A stretch of 64,000 nucleotides of DNA from Pseudomonas parafulva. GTDB lineage: Bacteria; Pseudomonadota; Gammaproteobacteria; Pseudomonadales; Pseudomonadaceae. Made by a program: the position numbers and the translations under genes. The stretch is from contig NZ_CP009747.1 in assembly GCF_000800255.1 (NCBI RefSeq), positions 4,030,001 through 4,094,000 on the forward strand. The letters run 5' to 3'. Every line of letters starts with the position of its first letter. Position 1 is the first letter of the stretch. The notes below the pieces were generated by a model that saw nothing but the letters and a program-made list of their open reading frames with translations, did no database searches and was not told the origin of the DNA. This document shows positions 18,668 through 27,325 of the stretch, piece after piece.

Positions 18668-18793
18668 ATGGACTGCGCGAGTAGAAAGTTCGCTGCCGGA
18701 TCAACTTCCGACCCTCGGCAGCGAACAGACAACCGTCGGAAAAACCTGGTTTTTTCATGCGACCCGACATACCGCCGTTCACCCCGTGAGTGA
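18668..18793 (+). CDS. 41-residue candidate leader peptide upstream of mgtA
   Basis: ORF starting MDCASRKFAAGS and ending PTYRRSPRE, with GAGG about 9 nt before its ATG. It has three Pro, several Asp and many Arg residues, and overlaps a 10-bp GC-rich stem. It ends 45 bp before the mgtA ATG, and its stop overlaps an in-frame upstream GTG of the mgtA frame. Mg2+ transporter genes in enterobacteria are preceded by Pro-rich leader peptides (MgtL), so a sensing role is possible here but unproven. Confidence 0.4.
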   Translation: MDCASRKFAAGSTSDPRQRTDNRRKNLVFSCDPTYRRSPRE

Positions 18794-18837
18794 AACGTCT
18801 GTGTGGCGTGCCGCCGCAGCGGCAGGAGCACAGCAAC

Positions 18838-21549
18838 ATGACCGCCAAATACCGCAATACCCCGTCGGCCAAGGCCGAGCGCGAAACCCGCCTGTCCACC
18901 CAGGCCGCCCGTGAGGCGCACCATGGACTGGCCGTCACGCTGGCCAACCTCGACACCAGCGAGTTGGGCCTGACCGAGCACGAAGCCGCCAAGCGCCTGC
19001 AGCGCGACGGTGCCAACCAAGTGGCCCAGGACCGTCAGGCACCCGCCGTGGTGCAACTGCTCAAGGCCCTGAACAACCCCTTCATCTATGTCCTGCTGAC
19101 CCTCGCCGCGATCAGCTTCGTCACCGACTACTGGCTGCCGATCCGTGCCGGCGAAGGGGACGACGCCGACCTGACCAAGGTCATCATCATCATGACCATG
19201 GTCAGCGTCAGCAGCCTGCTGCGCTTCTGGCAGGAGTACCGCTCGAACAAGGCCGCCGATGCGCTCAAGGCGATGGTTCGCACCACCGCCACGGTGCTGC
19301 GCCGCGAACGCTTCGGCCAGGCACCGGCCCTGCGTGAAGTGCCCATGAACGAATTGGTGGTCGGCGATCTGGTACAGCTCTCGGCGGGCGATATGATCCC
19401 CGCCGACGTGCGCCTGCTCGAATCGCGTGACTTGTTCATCAGCCAGGCGGTACTGACCGGCGAGGCGCTGCCGGTGGAGAAGTACGACACCCTCGGCCAC
19501 GTCGCGCAGAAATCCGCCGAAGACGCTGGCGACGCCGACAGCCCGCTGGAGCTGTCGAACATCTGCTTCATGGGCACCAATGTGGTCAGCGGCCGGGCTC
19601 GTGCGGTGGTGCTGGCCACGGGCAAGCGCACTTATTTCGGCTCCCTGGCCAAGGCCATCGCCGGGTCGCGCACCCAGACCGCCTTCGATCGCGGGGTGAA
19701 CAGCGTCAGCGCACTGCTGATCCGCTTCATGCTGGTGATGGTGCCGGTGGTGTTCATGATCAACGGCCTGGTCAAGGGTGATTGGGGCGATGCCTTCCTC
19801 TTCGCCCTGGCCGTGGCGGTGGGTCTCACTCCGGAAATGCTGCCGATGATCGTCAGCGCAAACCTGGCCAAGGGCGCGGTCGCCATGGCCCGACGCAAAG
19901 TGGTGGTCAAGCGCCTGAACGCCATCCAGAACTTCGGCTCCATGGATGTGCTGTGCACCGACAAGACCGGTACCCTCACCCAGGACCGCATCATTCTCGA
20001 GCACCACGTTCGCCTCGACGGTCAGCGCGACCGTCGTGTGCTGGAGCTGGCTTGGCTCAACAGCTACCACCAGAGCGGTATCCGCAACCTGATGGACCAG
20101 GCGGTGCTGTATTTCGCCGGCCAGGACCACGCCTTCGAGGCGCCGCGCAGCTACACCAAGATCGATGAGTTGCCGTTCGACTTCATTCGCCGGCGCCTGT
20201 CGGTGGTGGTGAAGAACGTCCTGGGCCAGCACCTGATGGTGAGCAAGGGCGCGGTCGAGGAAATGCTCGCCATCGCCACCCATGTCCAGGAAGGCGATGA
20301 CGTGGTGGCACTCGATCCTCTGCGCCGCCAGCGCCTGCTCGACAGCGCCGACGCGTTCAACCGCGATGGCTTCCGCGTGCTGGTGGTCGCCACCCGGCAC
20401 ATTCCCCCTACCGAAGAAAAGGCGCAGTACCACACCGACGACGAGTGCGACCTGGTGATCCAGGGTTTCCTCACCTTCCTCGATCCCCCCAAGGAAACCG
20501 CCGGCCCCGCCATCGCCGCGCTGCGTGATAGGGGCGTGCAGGTCAAAGTGCTGACCGGCGACAACCCGGTGGTCACCTGCAAAGTCTGCCGTGAAGTGGG
20601 CCTCGATCCCGGCCTGCCACTGTTGGGTCGCGACATCGAACGCATGGACGACACCACCCTGGCTATCCAGGTCGAAGCCCGCACCGTGTTCGCCAAGCTC
20701 ACCCCGCTGCAGAAATCACGGGTGCTCAAGGCCCTGCAGGCCAACGGTCACACCGTCGGTTTCCTGGGTGACGGCATCAACGATGCCCCGGCCCTGCGTG
20801 ACGCCGATGTGGGGATTTCGGTGGACAGCGGCACCGATATCGCCAAGGAGTCGGCCGACATCATCCTTCTGGAAAAAAGCCTGATGGTGCTCGAGGAAGG
20901 CGTGGTACAAGGCCGCGAAACCTTCGGCAACATCATGAAGTACCTGTGCATGACCGCCAGCTCCAACTTCGGCAACGTGTTCTCGGTGCTGGTGGCCAGC
21001 GCCTTCATCCCGTTCCTGCCGATGCTGGCGATTCATCTGCTGCTGCAGAACCTGATGTACGACTTCTCCCAGCTAGCGCTGCCGTGGGACCGCATGGACA
21101 AGGAGTTCCTGCGCCAGCCACGCAAGTGGGATGCCGGCAACATCGGCCGCTTCATGCTGTGGATAGGGCCGACCTCGTCGATCTTCGACATCACCACCTT
21201 CGCCCTGATGTGGTACGTGTTTGCCGCCAATAGCGTCGAAATGCAGGCGCTGTTCCAGTCCGGCTGGTTCATCGAGGGCCTGCTGTCGCAAACGCTGGTG
21301 GTGCACATGCTGCGCACCCGCAAGGTGCCGTTCTTCCAGAGCACCGCAGCGCTACCGGTGCTACTGGCCACCGGTGCAGTGATGGCCTTGGGCATCTACC
21401 TGCCGTTCTCGCCGGTGGGCGCGATGGTGGGACTCGTACCGCTGCCGTGGGAATACTTCCCTTGGCTGGCCGCCACGCTGCTGGGCTACTGCGTGGTGGC
21501 TCAGGGCATGAAGACTTTGTACATCCGCCGGTTCGGCCAGTGGTTCTAG
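18838..21549 (+). CDS. mgtA: Magnesium-transporting P-type ATPase (MgtA/MgtB type)
   Basis: 903-residue P3B-type ATPase importing Mg2+ across the inner membrane. Ten membrane segments are predicted. The actuator TGE is in VLTGEALPVEKYD, the phosphorylated Asp is residue 375 in CTDKTGTLTQD, and the hinge motif GDGINDAPALRDAD is present. Length matches E. coli MgtA. The ATG with AGGAG nine bases upstream is chosen over a GTG 16 codons earlier. It is preceded by a leader ORF with RNA stems, consistent with Mg2+ control, and followed by an intrinsic terminator. Confidence 0.95.
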   Translation: MTAKYRNTPSAKAERETRLSTQAAREAHHGLAVTLANLDTSELGLTEHEAAKRLQRDGANQVAQDRQAPAVVQLLKALNNPFIYVLLTLAAISFVTDYWLPIRAGEGDDADLTKVIIIMTMVSVSSLLRFWQEYRSNKAADALKAMVRTTATVLRRERFGQAPALREVPMNELVVGDLVQLSAGDMIPADVRLLESRDLFISQAVLTGEALPVEKYDTLGHVAQKSAEDAGDADSPLELSNICFMGTNVVSGRARAVVLATGKRTYFGSLAKAIAGSRTQTAFDRGVNSVSALLIRFMLVMVPVVFMINGLVKGDWGDAFLFALAVAVGLTPEMLPMIVSANLAKGAVAMARRKVVVKRLNAIQNFGSMDVLCTDKTGTLTQDRIILEHHVRLDGQRDRRVLELAWLNSYHQSGIRNLMDQAVLYFAGQDHAFEAPRSYTKIDELPFDFIRRRLSVVVKNVLGQHLMVSKGAVEEMLAIATHVQEGDDVVALDPLRRQRLLDSADAFNRDGFRVLVVATRHIPPTEEKAQYHTDDECDLVIQGFLTFLDPPKETAGPAIAALRDRGVQVKVLTGDNPVVTCKVCREVGLDPGLPLLGRDIERMDDTTLAIQVEARTVFAKLTPLQKSRVLKALQANGHTVGFLGDGINDAPALRDADVGISVDSGTDIAKESADIILLEKSLMVLEEGVVQGRETFGNIMKYLCMTASSNFGNVFSVLVASAFIPFLPMLAIHLLLQNLMYDFSQLALPWDRMDKEFLRQPRKWDAGNIGRFMLWIGPTSSIFDITTFALMWYVFAANSVEMQALFQSGWFIEGLLSQTLVVHMLRTRKVPFFQSTAALPVLLATGAVMALGIYLPFSPVGAMVGLVPLPWEYFPWLAATLLGYCVVAQGMKTLYIRRFGQWF

Positions 21550-21593
21550 GTGCTACCTGAAACCCCTTGAAGCGCGGTAAGGCACTATTGAAA

Positions 21594-21646
21594 GCCGCCC
21601 GGCACCTCATTGATCCCAGTTCCTTGAGCGTGCTCGGCGGTTTTTG
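21594..21646 (+). terminator. Probable terminator of mgtA
   Basis: CCGCCCGGCAC (21595-21605) and GTGCTCGGCGG (21630-21640) form a stem with a 2-nt internal mismatch, immediately followed by five T residues. It lies about 45 bp after the mgtA stop. Confidence 0.65.
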
Positions 21647-21817
21647 TCTTATCTGGCCTAGACCACCCGTTCGTTCGAATCCTGCACATCGTTCACCGGG
21701 TAAGTGCATCATCTGAAAACATGATCATTTGAATAGTTCGACATCCAACTGGACAGCTTCTGATAATGCGGTTCATGAAAAACCACATGACACGCTGAAA
21801 TTGAACCGTTCATCGTA

Positions 21818-21845
21818 TTGACAGACAACGACCGTCACTTATACT
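21818..21845 (+). promoter_or_regulatory. Sigma-70 promoter of the biosynthetic cluster
   Basis: TTGACA (21818-21823) and TATACT (21840-21845) with 16-bp spacing, an almost consensus promoter. The start point would be near 21852, leaving a leader of about 345 nt before the first clear gene. The surrounding 650 bp are AT-richer than the flanking genes and otherwise contain only the leader ORF below. Confidence 0.7.
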
Positions 21846-21893
21846 CGACCGCATTGAGCATCACGTCGGCTGGAGCCGACTATAAGAACAAGG

Positions 21894-22013
21894 ATGACAA
21901 CAATGTTGATGCACGGCTGCGCACGCATGTGCCCAGCGCCTCGCGCGCTCTCTATAAGCCTTCACGGCAATCATAATAAAAGCTTCTACTGTCCTCAGAC
22001 GTTCACCTCTTAG
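21894..22013 (+). CDS. Possible 39-codon leader ORF of the cluster
   Basis: ORF starting ATGACAACAATG (MTTMLMHGCARMCP) and ending TFTS. Its ribosome site lies in AAGAACAAGGA, which also fits the A-rich Hfq/Crc target pattern (AAnAAnAA) used for catabolite repression in Pseudomonas. The peptide is Met-, Cys- and His-rich. No homologue is recognised, and the rest of the leader to 22196 shows nothing else. Confidence 0.25.
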   Translation: MTTMLMHGCARMCPAPRALSISLHGNHNKSFYCPQTFTS

Positions 22014-22196
22014 CTCCCTGCCCTTTATTAACATGCCTGCAACACTGACTTGCCGAGCCGGCTAACGGCGCTCGTCAATCCGTTTTGCTCGTCATGTGCA
22101 CATGACCGTTGCTCTAAACACGCACGCGGCTTGTATTCGCCTGCACGAAAGTTTCTTAAATAACGGACGTTGTTAGTTCAATGGAGTGAATTTACC

Positions 22197-23246
22197 GTGT
22201 TCAAAAGACGCAAGCCCGTTGCCCTCGACCATCCAGATCTCGAGCGCGTGAAGTTGACACCGCAGATGCTCGATTACGACCGTTTCGCCAATCGTGGTCG
22301 CTCACAGTATCTGCCCTACGTCATGAGTTTCAATGCAGCCGACTATCAATCGCCCAGCATCCATACCGACCGACTGGGGTTTCGCATCGCCCATGATCGA
22401 AACGGCAGGCCGGTGAGCGCCGGCACGCTCGACGAGTGCCCGGCCGACATCGTCAACCTACTGGTAGGCGCCTCTCCCGCCTTGGGCTACGGGGCTTCCA
22501 GCGATGCAGCGAGTGTCGCCAGCCGGCTCGCGCACCACGACCCCGACGGCATTCCCTGGCTCAATTTCGCCGGGCATTGTTTCAATGCGACGCAGGAGCT
22601 GATGCTGTTCATGCTGCATCGGCATCGCCTGCCCAAGATCCGCAGAATCGTGGTGCTGGGCGGCTTCAACACCCTGGTCATGGCGCGCTTGCCCGAGTTC
22701 ATTCGCGGTGAACTTCCACCCTTCTATTTCTGCGGCGATTATTACGAGAAGTTCGACGAGATCGCCGAAGCACATGGGGCATCTCTGCCGCCAGCGAAAC
22801 TTCCAAAGTGGCCCACCGAAACCACAGCGGTCCCACCTGTCGGGGAAACACTGAGTCGTGCCACGGCAGAAACGGCGCGCTGCCTGGCGACATGGAAAAG
22901 TCTGGCCCAGGCACACGGCGCGGAACTGTCTTTTCTCATGCAACCGCTGGCCACTTGGGTGCGTTCTCCGTGCGCTGAAGAAAAGCGATTGTTTGACGAA
23001 CTTGATCAGATCTCAAAACTCGGCACGTGGTCGCAATTATACGGTGATATATCCGACCCCACAGTCGCCGATCACTATTCCGATTATCTGGCCTCGGCGT
23101 GCCACACATTGGACCTGCCATTCACCAACTTGGTGCATGGCCTCAGGTCGCGACCGGCGAATGAATGGTTGTTTGTCGACCGCGCGCACTTCACCGATAC
23201 CGGAAATGACGTCGTGGCGCAGGCCATTCAGCAACATCTGAACTAA
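22197..23246 (+). CDS. SGNH-hydrolase-like protein, first gene of the cluster
   Basis: 349 residues with a GTG start (MFKRRKPVALDHPD) and SD GGAGTGA about 8 nt upstream. A loose SGNH/GDSL layout is visible: GAS at 91-93 (Ser93 as nucleophile), an Asn-containing block NFAGHCFNA (Asn123), and the terminal Asp-His pair VDRAHFTDTGN (Asp328, His331). No signal peptide, so it should be cytoplasmic. In such clusters it could be an acyl transferase or esterase acting on an intermediate, but the substrate is unknown. The next gene, a 31-residue peptide, follows 17 bp downstream. Confidence 0.6.
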   Translation: MFKRRKPVALDHPDLERVKLTPQMLDYDRFANRGRSQYLPYVMSFNAADYQSPSIHTDRLGFRIAHDRNGRPVSAGTLDECPADIVNLLVGASPALGYGASSDAASVASRLAHHDPDGIPWLNFAGHCFNATQELMLFMLHRHRLPKIRRIVVLGGFNTLVMARLPEFIRGELPPFYFCGDYYEKFDEIAEAHGASLPPAKLPKWPTETTAVPPVGETLSRATAETARCLATWKSLAQAHGAELSFLMQPLATWVRSPCAEEKRLFDELDQISKLGTWSQLYGDISDPTVADHYSDYLASACHTLDLPFTNLVHGLRSRPANEWLFVDRAHFTDTGNDVVAQAIQQHLN

Positions 23247-23263
23247 CAGGAAAGGAATCGATC

Positions 23264-23359
23264 ATGTTCAAACGGATTCGACAGGCATTCAGCGCGCTCT
23301 TCAAGCGCAAGAAGAAGACCAAGAAAAAGAACAATTCCTCCATTTATCCGATGCACTGA
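23264..23359 (+). CDS. 31-residue highly basic micropeptide
   Basis: The peptide begins MFKRIRQAFSALFKRKKKTK and ends NNSSIYPMH. It has a short amphipathic helix, a poly-Lys/Arg middle and a hydrophilic tail with a distinctive C-terminus. A strong SD (AGGAAAGGA) precedes it, and its stop overlaps the next start (TGATG), so it is almost certainly translated. Size and position suit a carrier/substrate peptide for the cluster ligases, a membrane- or nucleic acid-binding regulator, or a translational coupler. No function is known to me. The upstream protein also begins MFKR. Confidence 0.65.
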   Translation: MFKRIRQAFSALFKRKKKTKKKNNSSIYPMH

Positions 23360-25461
23360 TGAACAGCGCCAGAACCGTGTTTTGCGCCCTGCTCAGCGCC
23401 GAATCGGGCGAGCAGGCTCGGCAAACCTTCTCGCCTGCCGACCTGCGCGCGTTGCTGCGCGACGTCCCGGTTGGCCAGGCAATGACCAACGACTGGCGCT
23501 GCCCCCAAGCGCTGGAAACGTTGGCACAGGAGACGGCCGACCGCGTGCAACGCTTGGCCAGGCCGTGGCGCGCTTTGTGCGCACGCCTGGAGACCGACGA
23601 ACGTGCCGTACTCAGGGCCAAGGCCGTGCGCGAGGCCGCACCCTTGCTGGTTGGCAGCCAACACTTGCTGCACAGCGTCTGTGCCAGTTGGAACAACGAA
23701 TCGTCCTATGCCATGGCGGTGTTGAGTATTCATGCAGCCGATGTCGGCAAAGGGCTGGCCGGCGCTGGACGCCTGCCACGCTACGCCGAACTGCTGCGTG
23801 AACTCGGACCTTCGGAAAACGGCATCGACCCTCTGCGCATCGGCGAGGATGAAAGCCTTTGCCCGGGCGCTTTCAACCTGGCGGCGATGCTGCTGGTGAT
23901 GGGCCATTTCCCCGAATCGCTGTTGCCACAGATCCTTGGCGTCAACTTGTACCTGCGCCACGCCGGCCTGCTGCCGATGTTCGCGTTCATCGCCCAGCCC
24001 TCGCCCGCCACGTCCTTTCTCGACTTGCGCCGGGACCCGAGCGAACCGAACTGTGACTTGGCCGTGCTGGCCGGGACCGCAGTCTGCGACTTCCTGGCCC
24101 AGGCCGACGCCAGCGCCGAACAGGCGGTTGCCCAAGGTTATGCCTGGGCGCGCTGGCAGGTCGAAACGGCCCACAGCGCGCTGCTCGAGGTGCTCGAACG
24201 CTGGCTCGATCCCCGGGAAGCGGCACGGGATGTGATCAGGCGGCGACGCCCAGAGGCGTGTCAGTACCACGACAGCACCCGCTTGGCGGGCGTTCCGATG
24301 AAACCTATGCTGCAGACAGACGACGCGCTGCTACTGCTCGACCATCTGGCCAATAGCGCCTACGTTCGCCCAGGCGACCCCCACCGCAGTCCGCTGCTGA
24401 ACGCATTGATCTCGCCCCGCGGCAAGATGTTTCGGATCTTCAGCCCCGACGACGTACTGATCCTGCAACGCTGGATCGCCGGACTGCCCTACGCCCAGGC
24501 CCCCAGCCCAGAACCTGCGCACCTGCACTGGAAGGACGACGGCCTGCTGCAGCGTGCCTTGTGCGTCGATGAGCGAGGCTCGGTCCTCTGCACTACCGTG
24601 CCCCCCCGCCAACGCTATACGCGCTGGCTTCACGTCGAACTCACCCCTGCAGAAGAGCAGCAGACTCGCGACTATGTGAACCGCTGGCTGGTCAGGTCTG
24701 CCAGAGCCCTGTCCAAGGGGCGCTGCCCACTGCCTGAGCGCTGGGCGCCCGGCGCACTGCGCCAGTGGCTGCAGCTCCAGCATGTGGCCGCCAATGCCAC
24801 GCTGGATCCGGACGAGGCAGTGCCCACACGCGAAGAGGTGGTCGCCGACATTCTCGCCCTGGCCCCACTGACCATGATCGACGGTGCCTGGCTAGCAGGC
24901 TTCGCCCACCCTTCCTTAGCCAGTTCAGGGTTTGCCAGCCGATTGTTCGAAACCTTCTACGACGAACTCGGCAACGGTGTCCTGACGCAGAACCACCCGG
25001 TGATCTATCGCCAGTTATTGCGCGCCGTGCACGGCGAACTGCCGGCGACAGCCAGTGCCGACTACGCCGCCGCCGATTGCTTTACCGATCAGGATTTCGA
25101 CCTGCCGCTGCTGTGGCTTGCGATCGGCCGCTATCCGCAACGCTACTGCGCGGAAATTCTCGGCCTCAACCTGGCGATGGAACTGTCTGGCGTAGGGGGC
25201 GGCTACCGGCGCACGCACAAGGCCTTACGCGCCTATGGCTACCCCACCTTGTTCGTCGACCTGCACAACGCCATCGATAACATCGCGACCGGGCACAGCG
25301 CTTGGGCGGTCGCCAGCCTCGACACCTACCTCAGTGCTTTTGGCGCAACCGATCGAGAGGCCTTGTGGACACGCGTCCGCGTTGGCTTCGCCGCACTCAA
25401 CCCCCCCAGGGAGGACACCATGCTGGACAAGTTCAAGGAACGAATGAGGTCGCTGCTATGA
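23359..25461 (+). CDS. Double haem-oxygenase-like diiron oxidase (HDO, iron-containing redox enzyme family)
   Basis: 700 residues with two related helical halves. The C-terminal half has the HDO pattern: AEILGLNLAMEL (Glu599) and DLHNAIDNIATGHSAWA (Asp634, His636, Asp640, His646), likely metal ligands. The N-terminal half repeats it as PQILGVNLYLRHAG and AEQAVAQGYAWARW, where Glu is replaced by Gln191 and His by Tyr261, so this copy is probably structural. HDOs such as SznF or BesC carry out N-oxygenation, C-C cleavage or desaturation of amino acids. The reading frame overlaps both neighbours by 1-4 bases. An internal ATG with AGGGAGGA could give a 13-residue C-terminal peptide. Confidence 0.75.
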   Translation: MNSARTVFCALLSAESGEQARQTFSPADLRALLRDVPVGQAMTNDWRCPQALETLAQETADRVQRLARPWRALCARLETDERAVLRAKAVREAAPLLVGSQHLLHSVCASWNNESSYAMAVLSIHAADVGKGLAGAGRLPRYAELLRELGPSENGIDPLRIGEDESLCPGAFNLAAMLLVMGHFPESLLPQILGVNLYLRHAGLLPMFAFIAQPSPATSFLDLRRDPSEPNCDLAVLAGTAVCDFLAQADASAEQAVAQGYAWARWQVETAHSALLEVLERWLDPREAARDVIRRRRPEACQYHDSTRLAGVPMKPMLQTDDALLLLDHLANSAYVRPGDPHRSPLLNALISPRGKMFRIFSPDDVLILQRWIAGLPYAQAPSPEPAHLHWKDDGLLQRALCVDERGSVLCTTVPPRQRYTRWLHVELTPAEEQQTRDYVNRWLVRSARALSKGRCPLPERWAPGALRQWLQLQHVAANATLDPDEAVPTREEVVADILALAPLTMIDGAWLAGFAHPSLASSGFASRLFETFYDELGNGVLTQNHPVIYRQLLRAVHGELPATASADYAAADCFTDQDFDLPLLWLAIGRYPQRYCAEILGLNLAMELSGVGGGYRRTHKALRAYGYPTLFVDLHNAIDNIATGHSAWAVASLDTYLSAFGATDREALWTRVRVGFAALNPPREDTMLDKFKERMRSLL

Positions 25462-27296
25462 CCTGCACGCTCGGCATTTCCGCTTTCTACCACGACAGCG
25501 CCGCCACCCTGGTGGTCGATGGCCACATCGTGGCGGCCGCCCAGGAAGAACGCTTCAGCCGTATTCGACACGATCCCGGATTTCCCACCCAGGCCATCGC
25601 GTTCGTGCTGGCCGAGGCGGGGCTGTCCCTGGCGCAGGTCGACCATGTGGCGTATTACGAAGACCCTGCGCTGAAATTCCGTCGGGTGCTGTCCACCGCG
25701 GCCGTCGCCGGGTTTTCCTCGGCAGCGACCTACGCCCCCGTACTCAGTGATTGGTTCAAGACCAAGCGCCGCATGGACCGCCAGGTACAGCGGCATCTGC
25801 AGGAGATGGGCGATCGCCAGGGACGCGTGATCGAGGTTCATGGCCATCATCAATCCCACGCGGCCTCGGCGTTCTTTCCCAGCCCGTTCGAACGGGCGGC
25901 AGTGTTGTGCATCGACAGCGTCGGCGAATGGGCCACTACCACGCTGTGGCACGGCACGCCAGAAGGGCTGAAACAGGTTGCCGAGCTCGAATTTCCCCAC
26001 TCGCTCGGACTGCTCTACTCCGCGTTCACCTACTTCTGCGGATTCAAGGTGGACTCGGGCGAGTACAAGTTGATGGGCCTGGCCCCTTACGGCAAGCCGG
26101 TGCACGCCGATCGAATCCTGGCCGAGTTGATCGACGTCAAGCCTGACGGCAGCTTCCGCCTGGACTGGAGCAAGTTCGAGTTCATCGGTGGCGAGGTGAT
26201 GACGGGGGAGGCGTTCGAACGCCTGTTCGGCGGACCTCGTCGCCTGCCGGAAGCGCCGTTGACCGAACGCGAGTTCGACCTCGCCGCCTCTGTGCAGAAA
26301 GTCACCGAATTGGTGGTGTCGCGCCTGGCGCAGACGGCGAGGGATCTGACTGGCGAGCGCAATCTGTGCATGGCTGGCGGGGTGGCACTGAACTGCGTGG
26401 CCAATGGCGTGGTGTCTCGGCAACGGACCTTCGATCGCCTGTGGATTCAGCCGGCGGCAGGGGATGCCGGAGGCTCGTTGGGCGCTGCGCTGCTGAGCGA
26501 TCGCCGTGCCAGAAAGGTTCACGTGCGCGAATTGCCCAAAGGCGTGGACGGCATGAAGGGCGCGCTGCTGGGACCTGAATACAGCGACGCGCAGATCAAG
26601 GCCGAGCTCGACCTGTGCGGTGCGGTGTACCAGCAGTTGGATGACGAAGCGTTCGACCATCGGCTGATCCTCAGCATGGAGGAAGGCGGCGTGGTCGGCT
26701 GGTTCCAGGGGCGCATGGAGTTCGGTCCGCGCTCGCTGGGCAACCGCTCGATACTCGGCGACCCGCGCCGCGCCGACACCCAATCCACCATGAACCTGCG
26801 CATAAAGTTTCGCGAGTCTTTCCGGCCGTTTGCGCCGGTGGTGCTCGCCGAGCAGGCTTCGGAATACTTCGACATCGTCGAAGAAAGCCCTTACATGCTG
26901 GTGGTCTCGCCGGTCGCACAAGCCGTGCGCCGCAGCGTACCCGCCGCCCAAGCGGCACTCAGCGGCATCGACCTGCTCAAGGTGGTGCGCAGCAGCCTGC
27001 CGGCCATTACCCATGTGGACTTCTCGGCACGCGTGCAGACCGTGGACCGCGAGCGTAATCCGCGTTTCCGCGCGCTGCTGGAGCGCTTCGATCGCCGGAC
27101 CGGCTGCCCGGTGCTGGTCAACACCTCCTTCAACGTGCGCGGCGAGCCCATCGTCAACACACCCGCGCAGGCCTACCGCTGCTTCATGCGCACCAACATG
27201 GACGTGCTGGCGATCGGCAATTTCTACCTGGAGAAAACCCAGCAACCGCACTTCGAAGAAGCCGTCGACTGGCGCGAGACCGTGCCGCTGGATTGA
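25458..27296 (+). CDS. O-carbamoyltransferase (NodU/CmcH/TobZ family)
   Basis: 612 residues. The N-terminal Kae1-like domain begins TLGISAFYHDSAATLVVDG and contains GHHQSHAASAFFPSPF. The ADP-binding segment includes AAGDAGGSLGAAL. The C-terminal YrdC-independent domain has the family motifs GRMEFGPRSLGNRSIL and FRPFAPVV. Such enzymes transfer carbamoyl from carbamoyl phosphate, via carbamoyl-adenylate, to a hydroxyl of an antibiotic or sugar. The start overlaps the HDO stop (ATGA). The acceptor is unknown; the product of the cluster oxygenases is the obvious candidate. Confidence 0.88.
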   Translation: MTCTLGISAFYHDSAATLVVDGHIVAAAQEERFSRIRHDPGFPTQAIAFVLAEAGLSLAQVDHVAYYEDPALKFRRVLSTAAVAGFSSAATYAPVLSDWFKTKRRMDRQVQRHLQEMGDRQGRVIEVHGHHQSHAASAFFPSPFERAAVLCIDSVGEWATTTLWHGTPEGLKQVAELEFPHSLGLLYSAFTYFCGFKVDSGEYKLMGLAPYGKPVHADRILAELIDVKPDGSFRLDWSKFEFIGGEVMTGEAFERLFGGPRRLPEAPLTEREFDLAASVQKVTELVVSRLAQTARDLTGERNLCMAGGVALNCVANGVVSRQRTFDRLWIQPAAGDAGGSLGAALLSDRRARKVHVRELPKGVDGMKGALLGPEYSDAQIKAELDLCGAVYQQLDDEAFDHRLILSMEEGGVVGWFQGRMEFGPRSLGNRSILGDPRRADTQSTMNLRIKFRESFRPFAPVVLAEQASEYFDIVEESPYMLVVSPVAQAVRRSVPAAQAALSGIDLLKVVRSSLPAITHVDFSARVQTVDRERNPRFRALLERFDRRTGCPVLVNTSFNVRGEPIVNTPAQAYRCFMRTNMDVLAIGNFYLEKTQQPHFEEAVDWRETVPLD

Positions 27297-27325
27297 GTCG
27301 TTCAACCACTAGGGAAGGTGTATCC

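Noticed and set aside
18790..18837. GTG-started N-terminal extension of MgtA (MKRLCGVPPQ...)
   Set aside because: The ATG at 18838 has a better SD and matches family length; the overlap with the leader ORF stop is noted only as a coupling possibility.
25326..27305. 659-codon open frame antisense to the carbamoyltransferase
   Set aside because: Mirror of a well-supported gene with intact family motifs; no ribosome site or domain.
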